Source: SURF-43 sp964628985 (GTDB taxonomy: Bacteria; Chloroflexota; Dehalococcoidia; UBA2979). From it: a DNA stretch of 64,000 nucleotides. The stretch covers positions 1 through 64,000 of the forward strand of contig CAZVNJ010000007.1 of assembly GCA_964628985.1 (NCBI GenBank), given 5' to 3'. The notes under the pieces are model-generated. The model had not been told where the DNA came from and searched no databases. It saw nothing but the letters and a program-made list of their open reading frames with translations. This document shows, piece after piece, positions 1-7,711 of the stretch. Each line of letters starts with the position of its first letter. The first letter of the stretch is position 1. The position numbers and the translations under genes were made by a program.

Positions 1-94
1 TCCCGAGTTCACCTCGATAGAACCCCATCGAGATGCGGTCCGCCTCGTCGGCGAGTTCGAGTGCGAAGGCGAGGAGGTCGGCGGTGTCGCTCAC
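1..94 (-). CDS. hisN: Histidinol-phosphatase, inositol monophosphatase family (partial)
   Basis: The last visible gene of the histidine operon runs off the left edge, so only 31 codons are seen. It starts at a GTG overlapping the hisB stop (GTGA), which implies translational coupling. The visible residues (LLAFALELADEADRIS, then MGFYRG) resemble the N-terminal helix of inositol-monophosphatase-type histidinol-phosphatases, which dephosphorylate L-histidinol phosphate. The position behind hisB fits that step. Another member of the inositol monophosphatase superfamily cannot be excluded because the metal-binding motifs lie outside the window. Confidence 0.6.
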   Translation of the reverse strand, partial: MSDTADLLAFALELADEADRISMGFYRGELG

Positions 95-699
95 GTCGTC
101 AGCGTGCCCTTGGTGGAGGGCACGGTGCCGGCGATGCGCGGGTCGAGCGTCGTCGCGGCGTCGAGGGCGCGGCCGAGCGCCTTCATCGTCGCCTCCGCGA
201 TGTGGTGGTCGTTCGCGCCGGCCAGCATGCGGACGTGCAGCGTCACCTGCGCCGCCGTCGCGAAGGAGCGCAGGACGTGCGAGACCATCTCGGTCGGCGC
301 CTCGCCCATCCGCTCGCCCGTGAAGGCGAGGTCGACGGCGGCGAAGGGGCGGCCGGAGATGTCGATCACGGCCTGCACCAGCGCCTCGTCCAGCGGCACC
401 AGCGCGTCCCCCATCCGGCGGATCCCCGCGCGGTCGCCGAGCGCCTCGTCGAACGCCTGGCCGACGGCGAGGGCGACGTCCTCCATCGTGTGGTGGGCGT
501 CGATGTGGAGGTCGCCGGCGGCGCGCACCGTGAGGTCGAAGCGGCCGTGCTTCGCGAAGGCGTTCCACATGTGGTCGAAGAAGCCGATGCCCGTCTGGAC
601 GTCCGCCTCCCCGGTCCCGTCCACGCTGAGCGCCACGGAGATGTTCGTCTCCGAGGTGATCCGCGTCACCGTCGCGTTGCGGTTCTGCTGGCTAGCCAC
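91..699 (-). CDS. hisB: Imidazoleglycerol-phosphate dehydratase HisB
   Basis: Dehydrates imidazoleglycerol phosphate to imidazole-acetol phosphate in histidine synthesis (cytoplasm). The protein is about 202 aa, the usual size of a monofunctional HisB. Both duplicated metal-binding motifs are visible, HHTMED in the first half and HHIAEA in the second, together with the early RITSETNI and GIGFFDHM segments. I chose the GTG at 699 because GAGGAG lies 7 nt upstream. A GTG at 714 in the same frame would add five residues. The start overlaps the end of hisC by 8 nt and the stop overlaps hisN, so the genes are tightly coupled. Confidence 0.95.
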   Translation of the reverse strand: MASQQNRNATVTRITSETNISVALSVDGTGEADVQTGIGFFDHMWNAFAKHGRFDLTVRAAGDLHIDAHHTMEDVALAVGQAFDEALGDRAGIRRMGDALVPLDEALVQAVIDISGRPFAAVDLAFTGERMGEAPTEMVSHVLRSFATAAQVTLHVRMLAGANDHHIAEATMKALGRALDAATTLDPRIAGTVPSTKGTLTT

Positions 700-1822
700 G
701 GGCCTGCTCCTCACCGATCTCGCGGAACGCCGCGATCACCCGGTCATTCTGCTCCGGCGTCCCCATCGAGATGCGGATGTGGTCGCGCAGTCGAGGTGTG
801 TCGAAGAAGCGCGGGAAGATCCCGCGCCGCCGCAGGCCGTCTCGCACGGCCTTCCCCTCGACCGCCCGGCCGTCGACGGCGAGGCGCAGCAGCACGAAGA
901 CCGCCTCCGAGGGGTACGGGAACACCCAGCCGAGGCTGGCGAGTGCCTTCGAGAGTCGTTCCCGCTCGGCGATCAGGATGCGTGCGCGTTCATCCAGCAC
1001 CGCCGTGTCTTCGAACGAGGCGAGCGCGGCGGCCTCGGCGGCGGCGTTGATGTTGTACGGTTGCTTCGTGCGCATCAGCAGGTCCGCGACCTGCGGGTGC
1101 ATCACGCCGTAGCCAAAGCGCAGCCCCGCGAGCCCGCCCCACTTCGAGAGGGTGCGTAGCACGACCAGCCCAGGCTCCGTCGCCGCCCGGCGCACCATCG
1201 ACGGTGTCTGGGCGAACTCGATGTATGCCTCGTCCAGGACGACGAGCGCGCCGGTGCCGAGCAGGCGCTCGACGAGCGCCGGCGGGAGCGTGTTCCCCGT
1301 CGGGTTGTTCGGGGACGGGATGAAGACGGCCTTGGACTCGCGCGCGGCGACCTCCAGGCCCTCGAAGTCGAACGCCCAGCCCTCGAGCAGCGGGACGTCG
1401 ATCACCTCGCCGCCATGCAGTGCCGCGTCGAAGGCGTACATGCCGAACGTCGGCGAGGCGGTAACGATGCGGTCGCCGTCGCCGATGAAGAGGCGGAACA
1501 GCAGGTCGATAATTTCGTCGCTGCCGCTCCCGCACACCACAGACTCCGCGGGCACATCGAGGTGCTTCGCGATGGCCGCGCGCAGCAGCCGCTGGTCGGC
1601 GTCGCCATAGCGGTGCGGCTGGTAGTCGCCGCGCAGCGCCTCGATCGCCTTCGGCGACGGACCGTAGGGGTTCTCGTTGCCGTCCACCTTCACGACGGTC
1701 GCCGGGTCGACGCCGTACGCGCGTGCGACGGCGTCGAGGTCCTCGAGCGCGGCGTACGCCGGGATCGAGCGCAGTGCGGGGCGCAGCGCCTCCTGCGGGT
1801 CGAAGCGACGCACGGCAGCCAC
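692..1822 (-). CDS. hisC: Histidinol-phosphate aminotransferase HisC
   Basis: PLP-dependent class I/II aminotransferase converting imidazole-acetol phosphate and glutamate to histidinol phosphate. At 376 aa it has the family length. The substrate-loop NENPYGPSP lies near residue 50, PNNPTGN near 172, DEAYIEF near 198, and the PLP lysine is in RTLSKWGG (about residue 227), followed by AGLRFGYG. The GTG start follows the hisD stop with no intervening base and the end overlaps hisB. A second GTG three codons downstream is an alternative start. Confidence 0.95.
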   Translation of the reverse strand: MAAVRRFDPQEALRPALRSIPAYAALEDLDAVARAYGVDPATVVKVDGNENPYGPSPKAIEALRGDYQPHRYGDADQRLLRAAIAKHLDVPAESVVCGSGSDEIIDLLFRLFIGDGDRIVTASPTFGMYAFDAALHGGEVIDVPLLEGWAFDFEGLEVAARESKAVFIPSPNNPTGNTLPPALVERLLGTGALVVLDEAYIEFAQTPSMVRRAATEPGLVVLRTLSKWGGLAGLRFGYGVMHPQVADLLMRTKQPYNINAAAEAAALASFEDTAVLDERARILIAERERLSKALASLGWVFPYPSEAVFVLLRLAVDGRAVEGKAVRDGLRRRGIFPRFFDTPRLRDHIRISMGTPEQNDRVIAAFREIGEEQARG

Positions 1823-3169
1823 CTAGCGGCCCTCCAGCCGGCGCTCGATGCTGCGCGCGTGGCCCGTCAGCCCCTCTGCGCGCGCGAGGCTCGCGGCGTA
1901 GGGTCCAAGGCGCGCCAGGTCGGTGTCCGATAGCGCGACGACCGAGGTGACCTTGAGGAAGTCGAGGACGCTCAGCGGTGAGGCGAAGCGCGCCGCGCCG
2001 CCCGTGGGCATCACGTGCGAGGGCCCGGCGGTGTAGTCGCCCAGCACCTCGGGAGACGACTCGCCGAGGAAGACGCCTCCAGCGTTCCGTACGAGCGGCA
2101 GCAAGGCCTCCGGATCCTCCACGAGCAGGCAGAGGTGCTCCGGCGCGAACTCGTTGGCGAGGGCGACCGCCTCTTCGAGGTCACGTGCGACGACGGCGCC
2201 ACCCCGCTCGATGGCGGCCCGCGCGATCGCGTGGCGCTCCAGCGACGGCAGTTGCGCCTCGATCTCCGCGGCGACGGCCTCAGCCTGCTCCAGCGAGGTG
2301 GTGATCAGCACGGGCGTCGCCAGGACATCGTGCTCGGCCTGCGCGAGCAGGTCGGCGGCGCAGAGAGCCGGGTCGGCGTGCTCGTCGGCGAGCACGAGCG
2401 TCTCCGTCGGCCCGTACACCGAGTCGATGCCGACACGGCCATACATCTGCTGTTTGGCGATGGTCACGAAGATCCCGCCCGGGCCAAAAATCTTGTCCAC
2501 GCGCGGGATCGACTCCGTGCCAAAGGCGAGCGCGGCGATCGCCTGCGCGCCGGAGGCACGGAAGATGCGCGTGACGCCCGCGAGGCGAGCCGCTACGAGT
2601 TTCAGCGGGTTCACGCTGCCATCAGCGCGCGCCGCCGTGACGCCGATCACCTCGGAGACGCCCGCCACGACGCCGGGGACGGCGGTGTGGACTACCGAGG
2701 ACGGCAGCACCGCCTCGTTGCCCGTCATGTAGACGCCGGCCCGCTGCAGCGGCCGCACGAGCATCCCCGTGCCCCGGGCGCTGAACGAGGTGGGCGCGTG
2801 CTCCATCTGGGTCTCGTGGTAGCGACGGACTCGCTCGACCGCGAAGGCGATCGCGTCGTGCTCCTCGCGGCTCACGGCCTCGAAGGCGTCTCCGACCTCG
2901 TCGTCGCTCACCTCCATCGAGGTGTATGCCGAGCCATCGAAGCGCTGCGAGAAACGGATGACGGCGGCATCACCCTCGTTGCGGACCGCCTCGATGATCC
3001 GGCGGACGTGCTCCGCCGCGGTCGTGGGAGCGCCCCACAGTTCATCGATGCCGCGCTGGACCTCCGCCGAGAGCGCGGGCTCTGCGAGGGATGTCCGGGC
3101 GAGCACCGTGCGGCGCGCGTCGTCGAGGTCAGTCACGATGCGCAGCGAGCGCACCTCGGAAGTGGTCAT
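1823..3169 (-). CDS. hisD: Histidinol dehydrogenase HisD
   Basis: Zn-dependent NAD+ oxidoreductase that carries out the last two steps, L-histidinol to L-histidine. It is 448 aa, slightly longer than the usual 430. Visible family landmarks are PGVVAGVSEVIGVT, the FGPGGIFVTIAKQQMYG segment, the VYGPTETLVLAD segment, the catalytic EFAPEHLCLL, and the GPSHVMPTGGAARF segment near the C-terminus. It lies 10 nt downstream of the Zn-PLC-like gene in the same operon. Confidence 0.96.
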   Translation of the reverse strand: MTTSEVRSLRIVTDLDDARRTVLARTSLAEPALSAEVQRGIDELWGAPTTAAEHVRRIIEAVRNEGDAAVIRFSQRFDGSAYTSMEVSDDEVGDAFEAVSREEHDAIAFAVERVRRYHETQMEHAPTSFSARGTGMLVRPLQRAGVYMTGNEAVLPSSVVHTAVPGVVAGVSEVIGVTAARADGSVNPLKLVAARLAGVTRIFRASGAQAIAALAFGTESIPRVDKIFGPGGIFVTIAKQQMYGRVGIDSVYGPTETLVLADEHADPALCAADLLAQAEHDVLATPVLITTSLEQAEAVAAEIEAQLPSLERHAIARAAIERGGAVVARDLEEAVALANEFAPEHLCLLVEDPEALLPLVRNAGGVFLGESSPEVLGDYTAGPSHVMPTGGAARFASPLSVLDFLKVTSVVALSDTDLARLGPYAASLARAEGLTGHARSIERRLEGR

Positions 3170-3179
3170 AGGAGCAGCC

Positions 3180-3929
3180 TCATCGCAGATACGAGCGCAC
3201 GCGCGCTTCCATACGGTCAGTCGCGTCGCGCCAGAATCGTTCGAGGCGTTCCTCGGAGACGACCCCGAAGGCCTCGCGGATCAGGCTGTGCGGGTCCTCG
3301 CACGCCGCGTCCAGAGCTGCCGCGTCGTACCCTGCCCCTTCGAGGTGTCGCATCATCATGCGCCGGAAGCGAGAGTAGTCCGCGGCCTGCCCGGCGACAT
3401 CCGCCGATACGGTGACCCATTGCGCCAGGTGCTCGTCGGCGATGAACGGGATCCCGCCGACGGGCAGCGTGGCCTCGATGGCGGTGCGCACTTCGGCCAT
3501 CGCCTGCTCGTCCTCGCGGTCGCGGCGGTCCATCTCGTACTGGAGCGCTCGGTCGAGGACGTTCGCCTTCGGCTCTTCCTTCAGAGGCGAGAACGCGCCG
3601 AACGAGGGCCGGTACACCTCGCCGATGAAGGTCTCGTCGAGGACGAGGTGCGTGAGGTAACCGGCGATGAAGGCGGTCGTGGCCGCATCGAGTCCGGCGG
3701 GGGTCGCCAGTTCGGGGTGCGCCTCGAACATGCGCGCGACCGAGTCCTGGTCGCCGAAGTCCTTGAGGTCGAAGAAGTGGGTGACCGAGCGGTCCAGGCG
3801 CGTGATCACGCGGATGTCGGGCGCCGTGGCCCCCAGGTAGTAGGCGCCACGGTCGGCGTCCACCTCGGGCAGCGCGAGGCGGTCAGCGACCTGCCGTGCG
3901 CGTGCGAGGTGCGACCCGAGCGAAGGCAT
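3180..3929 (-). CDS. Zinc-dependent phospholipase C-like protein within the his operon
   Basis: A 249-aa protein matching the pattern of the zinc-dependent phospholipase C/S1-P1 nuclease-like family: GSHLARA (His) at the N-terminus, YYLGATAPDI, VTHFFD and GYLTHLVLDE, which supply the usual His/Asp metal ligands. No signal peptide is visible, so it is probably cytoplasmic. The start is the ATG at 3929, preceded by a strong AGGAGGGGG. The open frame extends further upstream but only into the hisG 3' end. It sits between hisG and hisD, 22 nt and 10 nt away, so it is co-transcribed with histidine genes. It has no known step in the pathway and its substrate is unknown. Confidence 0.7.
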   Translation of the reverse strand: MPSLGSHLARARQVADRLALPEVDADRGAYYLGATAPDIRVITRLDRSVTHFFDLKDFGDQDSVARMFEAHPELATPAGLDAATTAFIAGYLTHLVLDETFIGEVYRPSFGAFSPLKEEPKANVLDRALQYEMDRRDREDEQAMAEVRTAIEATLPVGGIPFIADEHLAQWVTVSADVAGQAADYSRFRRMMMRHLEGAGYDAAALDAACEDPHSLIREAFGVVSEERLERFWRDATDRMEARVRSYLR

Positions 3930-3951
3930 CGCTGTCCCCCCTCCTGGCCGG

Positions 3952-5367
3952 TCAGACCGCGGCTTCGGCGGCCGAGCGCAGCCGCTCGACGTATTCTGCC
4001 CGCCGGGCCCCACGCGCGCCCCCCGGCGCGACCGCGTGACCGATCACGCAGTTCGTGGACTCCATGATCACGTCGATCATACGCAGCCGGTTCGCCCGTA
4101 GCGTCGTCCCTGTTTCGGTCCCCTCGATGAGGATTTCTGCATCCTCGGGCACGAACCCCTCGGACGCGCCAGAGATCGGGATCACCCGGTACCGCCCGAG
4201 GTGGCGCGTTCGTGCGTATTCGTCCGCGAGGCTCGCGTATTCGGACGCGACGCGGATCGGGAACTCCGGGTCGTCCCGCCGCCAGAGCGCGATCGCCTCC
4301 TCGATGCTGTCGACGGGAAGGTCCTCGCTGATCACCGCCCCCATCTGGTACTTCGACCGCTTGAGGTCGCAGAGTTCCGTCACTGGCGCTGCCGGGAATG
4401 TGGCGAGGAAGGCACGCAGCCAGTCCCTTCCGCTGATCGCGAGGTCGAAGTGGCCGAGGGCGACGGCACGTGGCATGTCCTGCGGGCGCATCACCTTCAC
4501 CTCGACCTCCGGGTCGCCCGATTCTGGGTACCGGACGGACGAGGAGGCCTCGTACCCCGGGAACGCGATCCCCGCGTCCGCCAGCGCGGCCACGGTGTGA
4601 CGCTGCGCGTGCCCGTCCGGCACCGCGATCCGGAACCGCTCGCGCACCGGCGCGGGCATGGAGGGCGCTCGCTGCACCACCAGTGGTGCCGGATCCATCA
4701 GCCCACCTTCGGTGCCCGCGCGCGGGAGCGACAGCAGCGGTCCCAGGGCCGCCGAGAGGTCGCGCTGGGCGAGCGCCTCGCGGTTCGCGATCAGCCAGAC
4801 GCCGCCCCGGTGGACAGTGCCAAGGATCGTGAGCCCTTCCTTCGCGACTGCGGACGCGGAGGCGATGGCGAGTTCGGCGTCGCGCGGTGGCCAGGCCTCG
4901 GCCTGTGCCCACACCTCGTACAGCCGGTAGTCCGGCACGCGCAGGCGCGTCAGGTAGTGGTGGGCGATCTGCGGGTACTCGGTCGCCACCCGCACCACCC
5001 CGGCGCCCGCGAGAAGCGCGAGGTCCGCCCCCGCTGCGCCGGCGATCACGAGGGTTCCGCCCTCGATGTTCAAGGGCCGCAGTGGGACGACGGAGTCGTG
5101 GCGGTAGCGCACGAGGAGTTCGTCGATCCACGTCCCACTGGCGATGCCGAGGTCATACTGGCCGAGGGCGACCTGGATGGGGATGTCCTGGTCGGAGAAG
5201 ACGCGCACCTGGACGCCCTCGATGCCGTCCACGTCGAAGCGATAGGTGCGTGAGCCTTCGAGGTAGCCCTGGGCACGGAAGCCGGCCGCGACCAGCCGCT
5301 CGCCGACGGGCGTGCGCAGATCGCCCCGCGGGACGGCGACGCGGACGGGACGTGCAGCGGCGCTCAC
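3952..5367 (-). CDS. hisG: ATP phosphoribosyltransferase, tandem HisG-HisG fusion
   Basis: The first committed step of histidine synthesis, ATP + PRPP to phosphoribosyl-ATP. The protein is 471 aa, more than twice a short HisG (about 210), and is built from two HisG domains, about residues 7-200 and 244-460. Domain 1 keeps the N-terminal VAVPRGDL and DIPIQVALGQYDLGIASG motifs, but where the PRPP loop should be it reads IASASAVAKEG (about 168-178). Domain 2 has the canonical loop EGTETGTTLRAN (415-426) with a less typical N-terminus (AVPDGHAQRH). The start is the GTG at 5367, which overlaps the hisZ stop (GTGA). With HisZ encoded just upstream, this looks like a covalent pseudo-dimer of a short HisG that still uses the HisZ regulatory subunit. 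Confidence 0.88.
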   Translation of the reverse strand: MSAAARPVRVAVPRGDLRTPVGERLVAAGFRAQGYLEGSRTYRFDVDGIEGVQVRVFSDQDIPIQVALGQYDLGIASGTWIDELLVRYRHDSVVPLRPLNIEGGTLVIAGAAGADLALLAGAGVVRVATEYPQIAHHYLTRLRVPDYRLYEVWAQAEAWPPRDAELAIASASAVAKEGLTILGTVHRGGVWLIANREALAQRDLSAALGPLLSLPRAGTEGGLMDPAPLVVQRAPSMPAPVRERFRIAVPDGHAQRHTVAALADAGIAFPGYEASSSVRYPESGDPEVEVKVMRPQDMPRAVALGHFDLAISGRDWLRAFLATFPAAPVTELCDLKRSKYQMGAVISEDLPVDSIEEAIALWRRDDPEFPIRVASEYASLADEYARTRHLGRYRVIPISGASEGFVPEDAEILIEGTETGTTLRANRLRMIDVIMESTNCVIGHAVAPGGARGARRAEYVERLRSAAEAAV

Positions 5368-6362
5368 GACGCCACCTCGCTCGCGACATCGGCCAGCCGC
5401 AGCAGGTCCGCCCCCCACCCGCAGGCCGGGACAGTGGGGCCGCCGAGGGTCTCCGTGAGGCCGTCGTATCGTCCGCCGCCGATCAGCGTGGGCGCGTCCA
5501 GACTGGCACCGTCGCGGAAGCGGAACGTGACGCCGCTGTAATACTCGAAGTTGCGGGTCGTGGCAGCCAGCACGCGATACGGGACGCCTGCCGCATCGAG
5601 CGCCACGGCCGCCCGGGCGAGGTCATCGAGCGGACCGGCGGCGGCCGGGACGGTAGCGAGCATGGCGGCGCGCAGGTTCTGGACGTATCCGACTGAGGAT
5701 CCATCGACACCTGCCAGCAGGCGCAGGCTGGCGGCCTGCTCCGGGTGCGCCTGGGCGAGGCGCTCGGTCACCCCAGCATCCCCTTCGAGCATGAGGTCGT
5801 AGGCCTCGGCCTGCTGCGCCGGGGTCAGGCCAGCAGCCGCGAAGGCGGCCCTGACGAGGCCGGCGTGGGCAAGGTCCACGCTGACGCCGGTCACGCCGAT
5901 TCCCCGGAGGAAGGACGCAGCGAGCCCGAGCAGTTCCGCGTCGCCCTCGGCCGCGGCGGGCCCGAAGAGTTCAACGCCGCACTGCCAGACCTCGCGGTCA
6001 CCCTCGACGGCAAAGCGGTAGACAGGCGCGACGTACGCCACCCGCGCGGTTGACGGAGCGCCGGAACGGGCTCCGTCTACGTACCAGCGCGCGGCGGCAA
6101 CCGTCGCGTCGGGGCGCAGCACGACGCGCTCGCCGCTCCACCCGTCCCAGTCCAGGAAGGAGTACACGCGCTCGAGCGCCTGCGGGGAGAGCGTGCCCGC
6201 GGCGGTGTAGAGGTGGAGCGGCTCGATGGTGGGCGTTCGGATCTCGAGGTATCCCGCACCCTCGACCGCCTCCAGGAAGCGCCGTTCTATCGCACGGAAG
6301 CGCCGAGTCTCCTCCGGGCCGAGGTCGCGCATGCCCGGGCTGTGCAGGCCTCGATCGGGCAT
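5364..6362 (-). CDS. hisZ: ATP phosphoribosyltransferase regulatory subunit HisZ
   Basis: A histidyl-tRNA synthetase paralogue that forms the regulatory partner of short-form HisG. The 332 aa keep the class II aaRS fold markers: YLEIRTPTIEP, LRPDATVAAAR (motif 2 region) and IGGGRYDGL (motif 3). There is no anticodon-binding domain, which separates HisZ from HisS (about 420 aa). I chose the ATG at 6362 because GAGGAG lies 6 nt upstream; an ATG at 6404 is the alternative. It is the first structural gene after the His-rich leader and alternative hairpins at 6441-6604. Confidence 0.88.
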   Translation of the reverse strand: MPDRGLHSPGMRDLGPEETRRFRAIERRFLEAVEGAGYLEIRTPTIEPLHLYTAAGTLSPQALERVYSFLDWDGWSGERVVLRPDATVAAARWYVDGARSGAPSTARVAYVAPVYRFAVEGDREVWQCGVELFGPAAAEGDAELLGLAASFLRGIGVTGVSVDLAHAGLVRAAFAAAGLTPAQQAEAYDLMLEGDAGVTERLAQAHPEQAASLRLLAGVDGSSVGYVQNLRAAMLATVPAAAGPLDDLARAAVALDAAGVPYRVLAATTRNFEYYSGVTFRFRDGASLDAPTLIGGGRYDGLTETLGGPTVPACGWGADLLRLADVASEVAS

Positions 6363-6440
6363 AGGGGACTCCTCGGTGGCGGGGGGGGACGGGGTCGCGG
6401 TCATTCTATGGGCCTCTCTGGACGATTGCGGTCAGGGTCG

Positions 6441-6545
6441 AGGCCGTTCGGGACGCGTGGAAGCACCCGCGACGGCCTGCCGTCGTGGCGCTCTGCGTGC
6501 TGGGGATCAGTGGATCGCTAGCGGTGCAGACGCGCGCACGACGGC
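6441..6545 (-). promoter_or_regulatory. Candidate histidine-operon attenuator (mutually exclusive hairpins)
   Basis: In transcript order on the minus strand, four segments can pair in alternatives. A (6537-6545, GCCGTCGTG) lies inside the leader ORF just after its His cluster. B (6479-6487, CACGACGGC) is a perfect 9-nt complement of A. C (6466-6478, AGGCCGTCGCGGG) abuts B, and B and C can form a compact CGACGG/CCGTCG hairpin with a 4-nt loop. D (6441-6452, CCCGAACGGCCT) pairs with C over 7 + 4 bp. A:B leaves C:D free to form; a ribosome stalled at His codons would mask A, favour B:C and prevent C:D. No U-run follows C:D, so termination may be Rho-dependent or control may act on translation. 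Folding is by eye. Confidence 0.65.
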
Positions 6546-6604
6546 GTGCCATGCCCGTGATGGGCGTGGGTTCCGTGGACGTGGCCGAGGTGCGTCTGCT
6601 GCAT
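6518..6604 (-). CDS. hisL: His-rich leader peptide of the histidine operon
   Basis: A 28-codon ORF starting at the ATG at 6604 and ending at TAG (6518-6520), upstream of hisZ and downstream of birA. Eight residues are histidine (positions 5, 8, 10, 13, 15, 16, 18 and 27), including the run HVHGTHAHHGH; such density is expected only for a leader sensing His-tRNA charging. No convincing Shine-Dalgarno precedes it. A weak TTGCCG-17-TAGCCT promoter-like pair just upstream would give a nearly leaderless mRNA. It overlaps segment A of the alternative hairpins. The peptide itself probably has no function beyond ribosome position. Confidence 0.75.
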   Translation of the reverse strand: MQQTHLGHVHGTHAHHGHGTPSCARLHR

Positions 6605-6654
6605 GATTGAGTCGAGGCTATGGGCGACCTCGGCTAGCGGCAACCGAGGAAGGC

Positions 6655-7437
6655 TTACCGGCGCACCGTGGTCACGTCTCCGGCCGAGAACGCCTGGCGC
6701 TGCCCGTCGGGCAGCGCGAGCACGAGTTCCCCTGCCGAGGTGACGTCGACAGCCTCCCCCTCGACCTCGCCTGCGGGGGTGGCGAGGCGGACCCGCTGGC
6801 CGAGCGTGACGAGGCGGGCGCGCCATTCGGCGAGCAGCGCCGCCGGCTCCTCCTCCGCCTGCGTGGCGCGCCGGTCGTAGGCGGTCGAGAGCGCGGCGAG
6901 CAGCACCTCGCGAGGAGGCGCGGGGTAGCCGGCGCCCTCGATGCTTGTGGCGATGGCCGCGACCTCGGGCGGCAGTTCAGCGGCGGTGCGCAGGTTGATG
7001 CCGATGCCCACAAAGACGTCGATGCCCCCAGCCGCGCGGGGGCGGGCCTCCGCCAGGATTCCGGCGAGCTTCTTCCCGGCCACCTGGAGGTCGTTGGGCC
7101 ACTTCAGGTCGACAGCGAGGCCGCACGCCGCGTGCACCGCCTCGGCTGCCGCGACAGCGGCGGCCAGGCCGAGGAGCGGGGCACCTTCCGAACGAGGTGG
7201 GCAGAGGTGGTAGGTGACGTAGAGGCCGGCTGCTGCAGCGGACACCCAGGGGCGCCCCTGGCGACCCCGCCCGGCGCTCTGCTCGCCGGCAACGTATGCC
7301 GTGCCGCAGGGCTGCCCGGCGGCGGCGCCGGCGCGTGCGTCGTCCATGGTGGAGCCGGTCGCCTCCAGGTAAGCGACCTCGACGCCAACGCGGGTGGAGC
7401 GGCGGAGGGCGTGGTAGCGGGCGAGGTCGAATGGCAT
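6655..7437 (-). CDS. birA: Biotin--[acetyl-CoA-carboxylase] ligase BirA
   Basis: Activates biotin as biotinyl-AMP and attaches it to the carboxylase carrier lysine (cytoplasm). The 260 aa begin directly with the catalytic domain (EATGSTMDDAR), carry the biotinyl-AMP loop GRGRQGRPW, then KWPNDL and GKKLAGIL, and end with the small C-terminal SH3-like domain. There is no N-terminal helix-turn-helix, so this is the monofunctional class and not a biotin-operon repressor. The his leader begins 50 nt downstream on the same strand. Confidence 0.93.
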   Translation of the reverse strand: MPFDLARYHALRRSTRVGVEVAYLEATGSTMDDARAGAAAGQPCGTAYVAGEQSAGRGRQGRPWVSAAAAGLYVTYHLCPPRSEGAPLLGLAAAVAAAEAVHAACGLAVDLKWPNDLQVAGKKLAGILAEARPRAAGGIDVFVGIGINLRTAAELPPEVAAIATSIEGAGYPAPPREVLLAALSTAYDRRATQAEEEPAALLAEWRARLVTLGQRVRLATPAGEVEGEAVDVTSAGELVLALPDGQRQAFSAGDVTTVRR

Positions 7438-7504
7438 GCCGCCAACCCTAGCGAGGCCAGAGGGCGGCTGCGAGGTCTGACCGGAGACTCCCCAGGACGC
7501 CGTG

Positions 7505-7527
7505 AGGGGCGCCCGATGGGCGCCCCT
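7505..7527 (-). terminator. GC-rich perfect hairpin upstream of birA
   Basis: An inverted repeat AGGGGCGCCC-GAT-GGGCGCCCCT with 10-bp perfect arms and a 3-nt loop. No T-run follows on either strand, so it is not a textbook intrinsic terminator. It lies between a candidate tiny ORF (7555-7620) and birA on the minus strand and could end or attenuate the transcript from the promoter at 7641-7669. Confidence 0.5.
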
Positions 7528-7554
7528 CCGTTGTAGGCCACTCAGGACCGGGGG

Positions 7555-7620
7555 TTAGGTTTCGGCCACCTCCATGTGCGGCCGGCCCGGTTGGTGACTA
7601 CTGTCATCGGTCACGCGCAT
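7555..7620 (-). CDS. Candidate small ORF (19-21 aa) behind a strong promoter
   Basis: A tiny ORF starting at ATG 7620 (or in-frame GTG 7614) and ending TAA. It encodes a hydrophilic peptide with MRVTDDSSHQPGRPH at its start and MEVAET at its end. The sequence AGGAAAGGGGG just upstream is close to a Shine-Dalgarno and is better spaced for the GTG. A good promoter lies 20-50 nt upstream and a perfect hairpin 30 nt downstream, giving a discrete transcription unit of about 130 nt before birA. It may be a small protein, a birA leader or part of a small RNA. I recognise no family. Confidence 0.35.
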   Translation of the reverse strand: MRVTDDSSHQPGRPHMEVAET

Positions 7621-7640
7621 CACCCCCTTTCCTGCCACTG

Positions 7641-7669
7641 ACACTAGAGATTGCCGATCCGCTTGTCAA
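7641..7669 (-). promoter_or_regulatory. Sigma-70-type promoter upstream of the small ORF and birA
   Basis: On the minus strand a perfect -35 TTGACA (7664-7669) is followed after 17 nt by TAGTGT (7641-7646) as a moderate -10. The predicted start near 7634 would drive the small ORF at 7555-7620 and, reading through the hairpin at 7505-7527, birA. The local A/T enrichment stands out in this GC-rich sequence. Confidence 0.6.
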
Positions 7670-7711
7670 CACGTCTCGCTATGCAACTTCAACATTTGTG
7701 GGGACGAGCGC

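Noticed and set aside
2015..3415. 466-aa plus-strand ORF
   Set aside because: It is antisense to hisD and the Zn-PLC-like gene; the composition is that of a GC-rich shadow frame.
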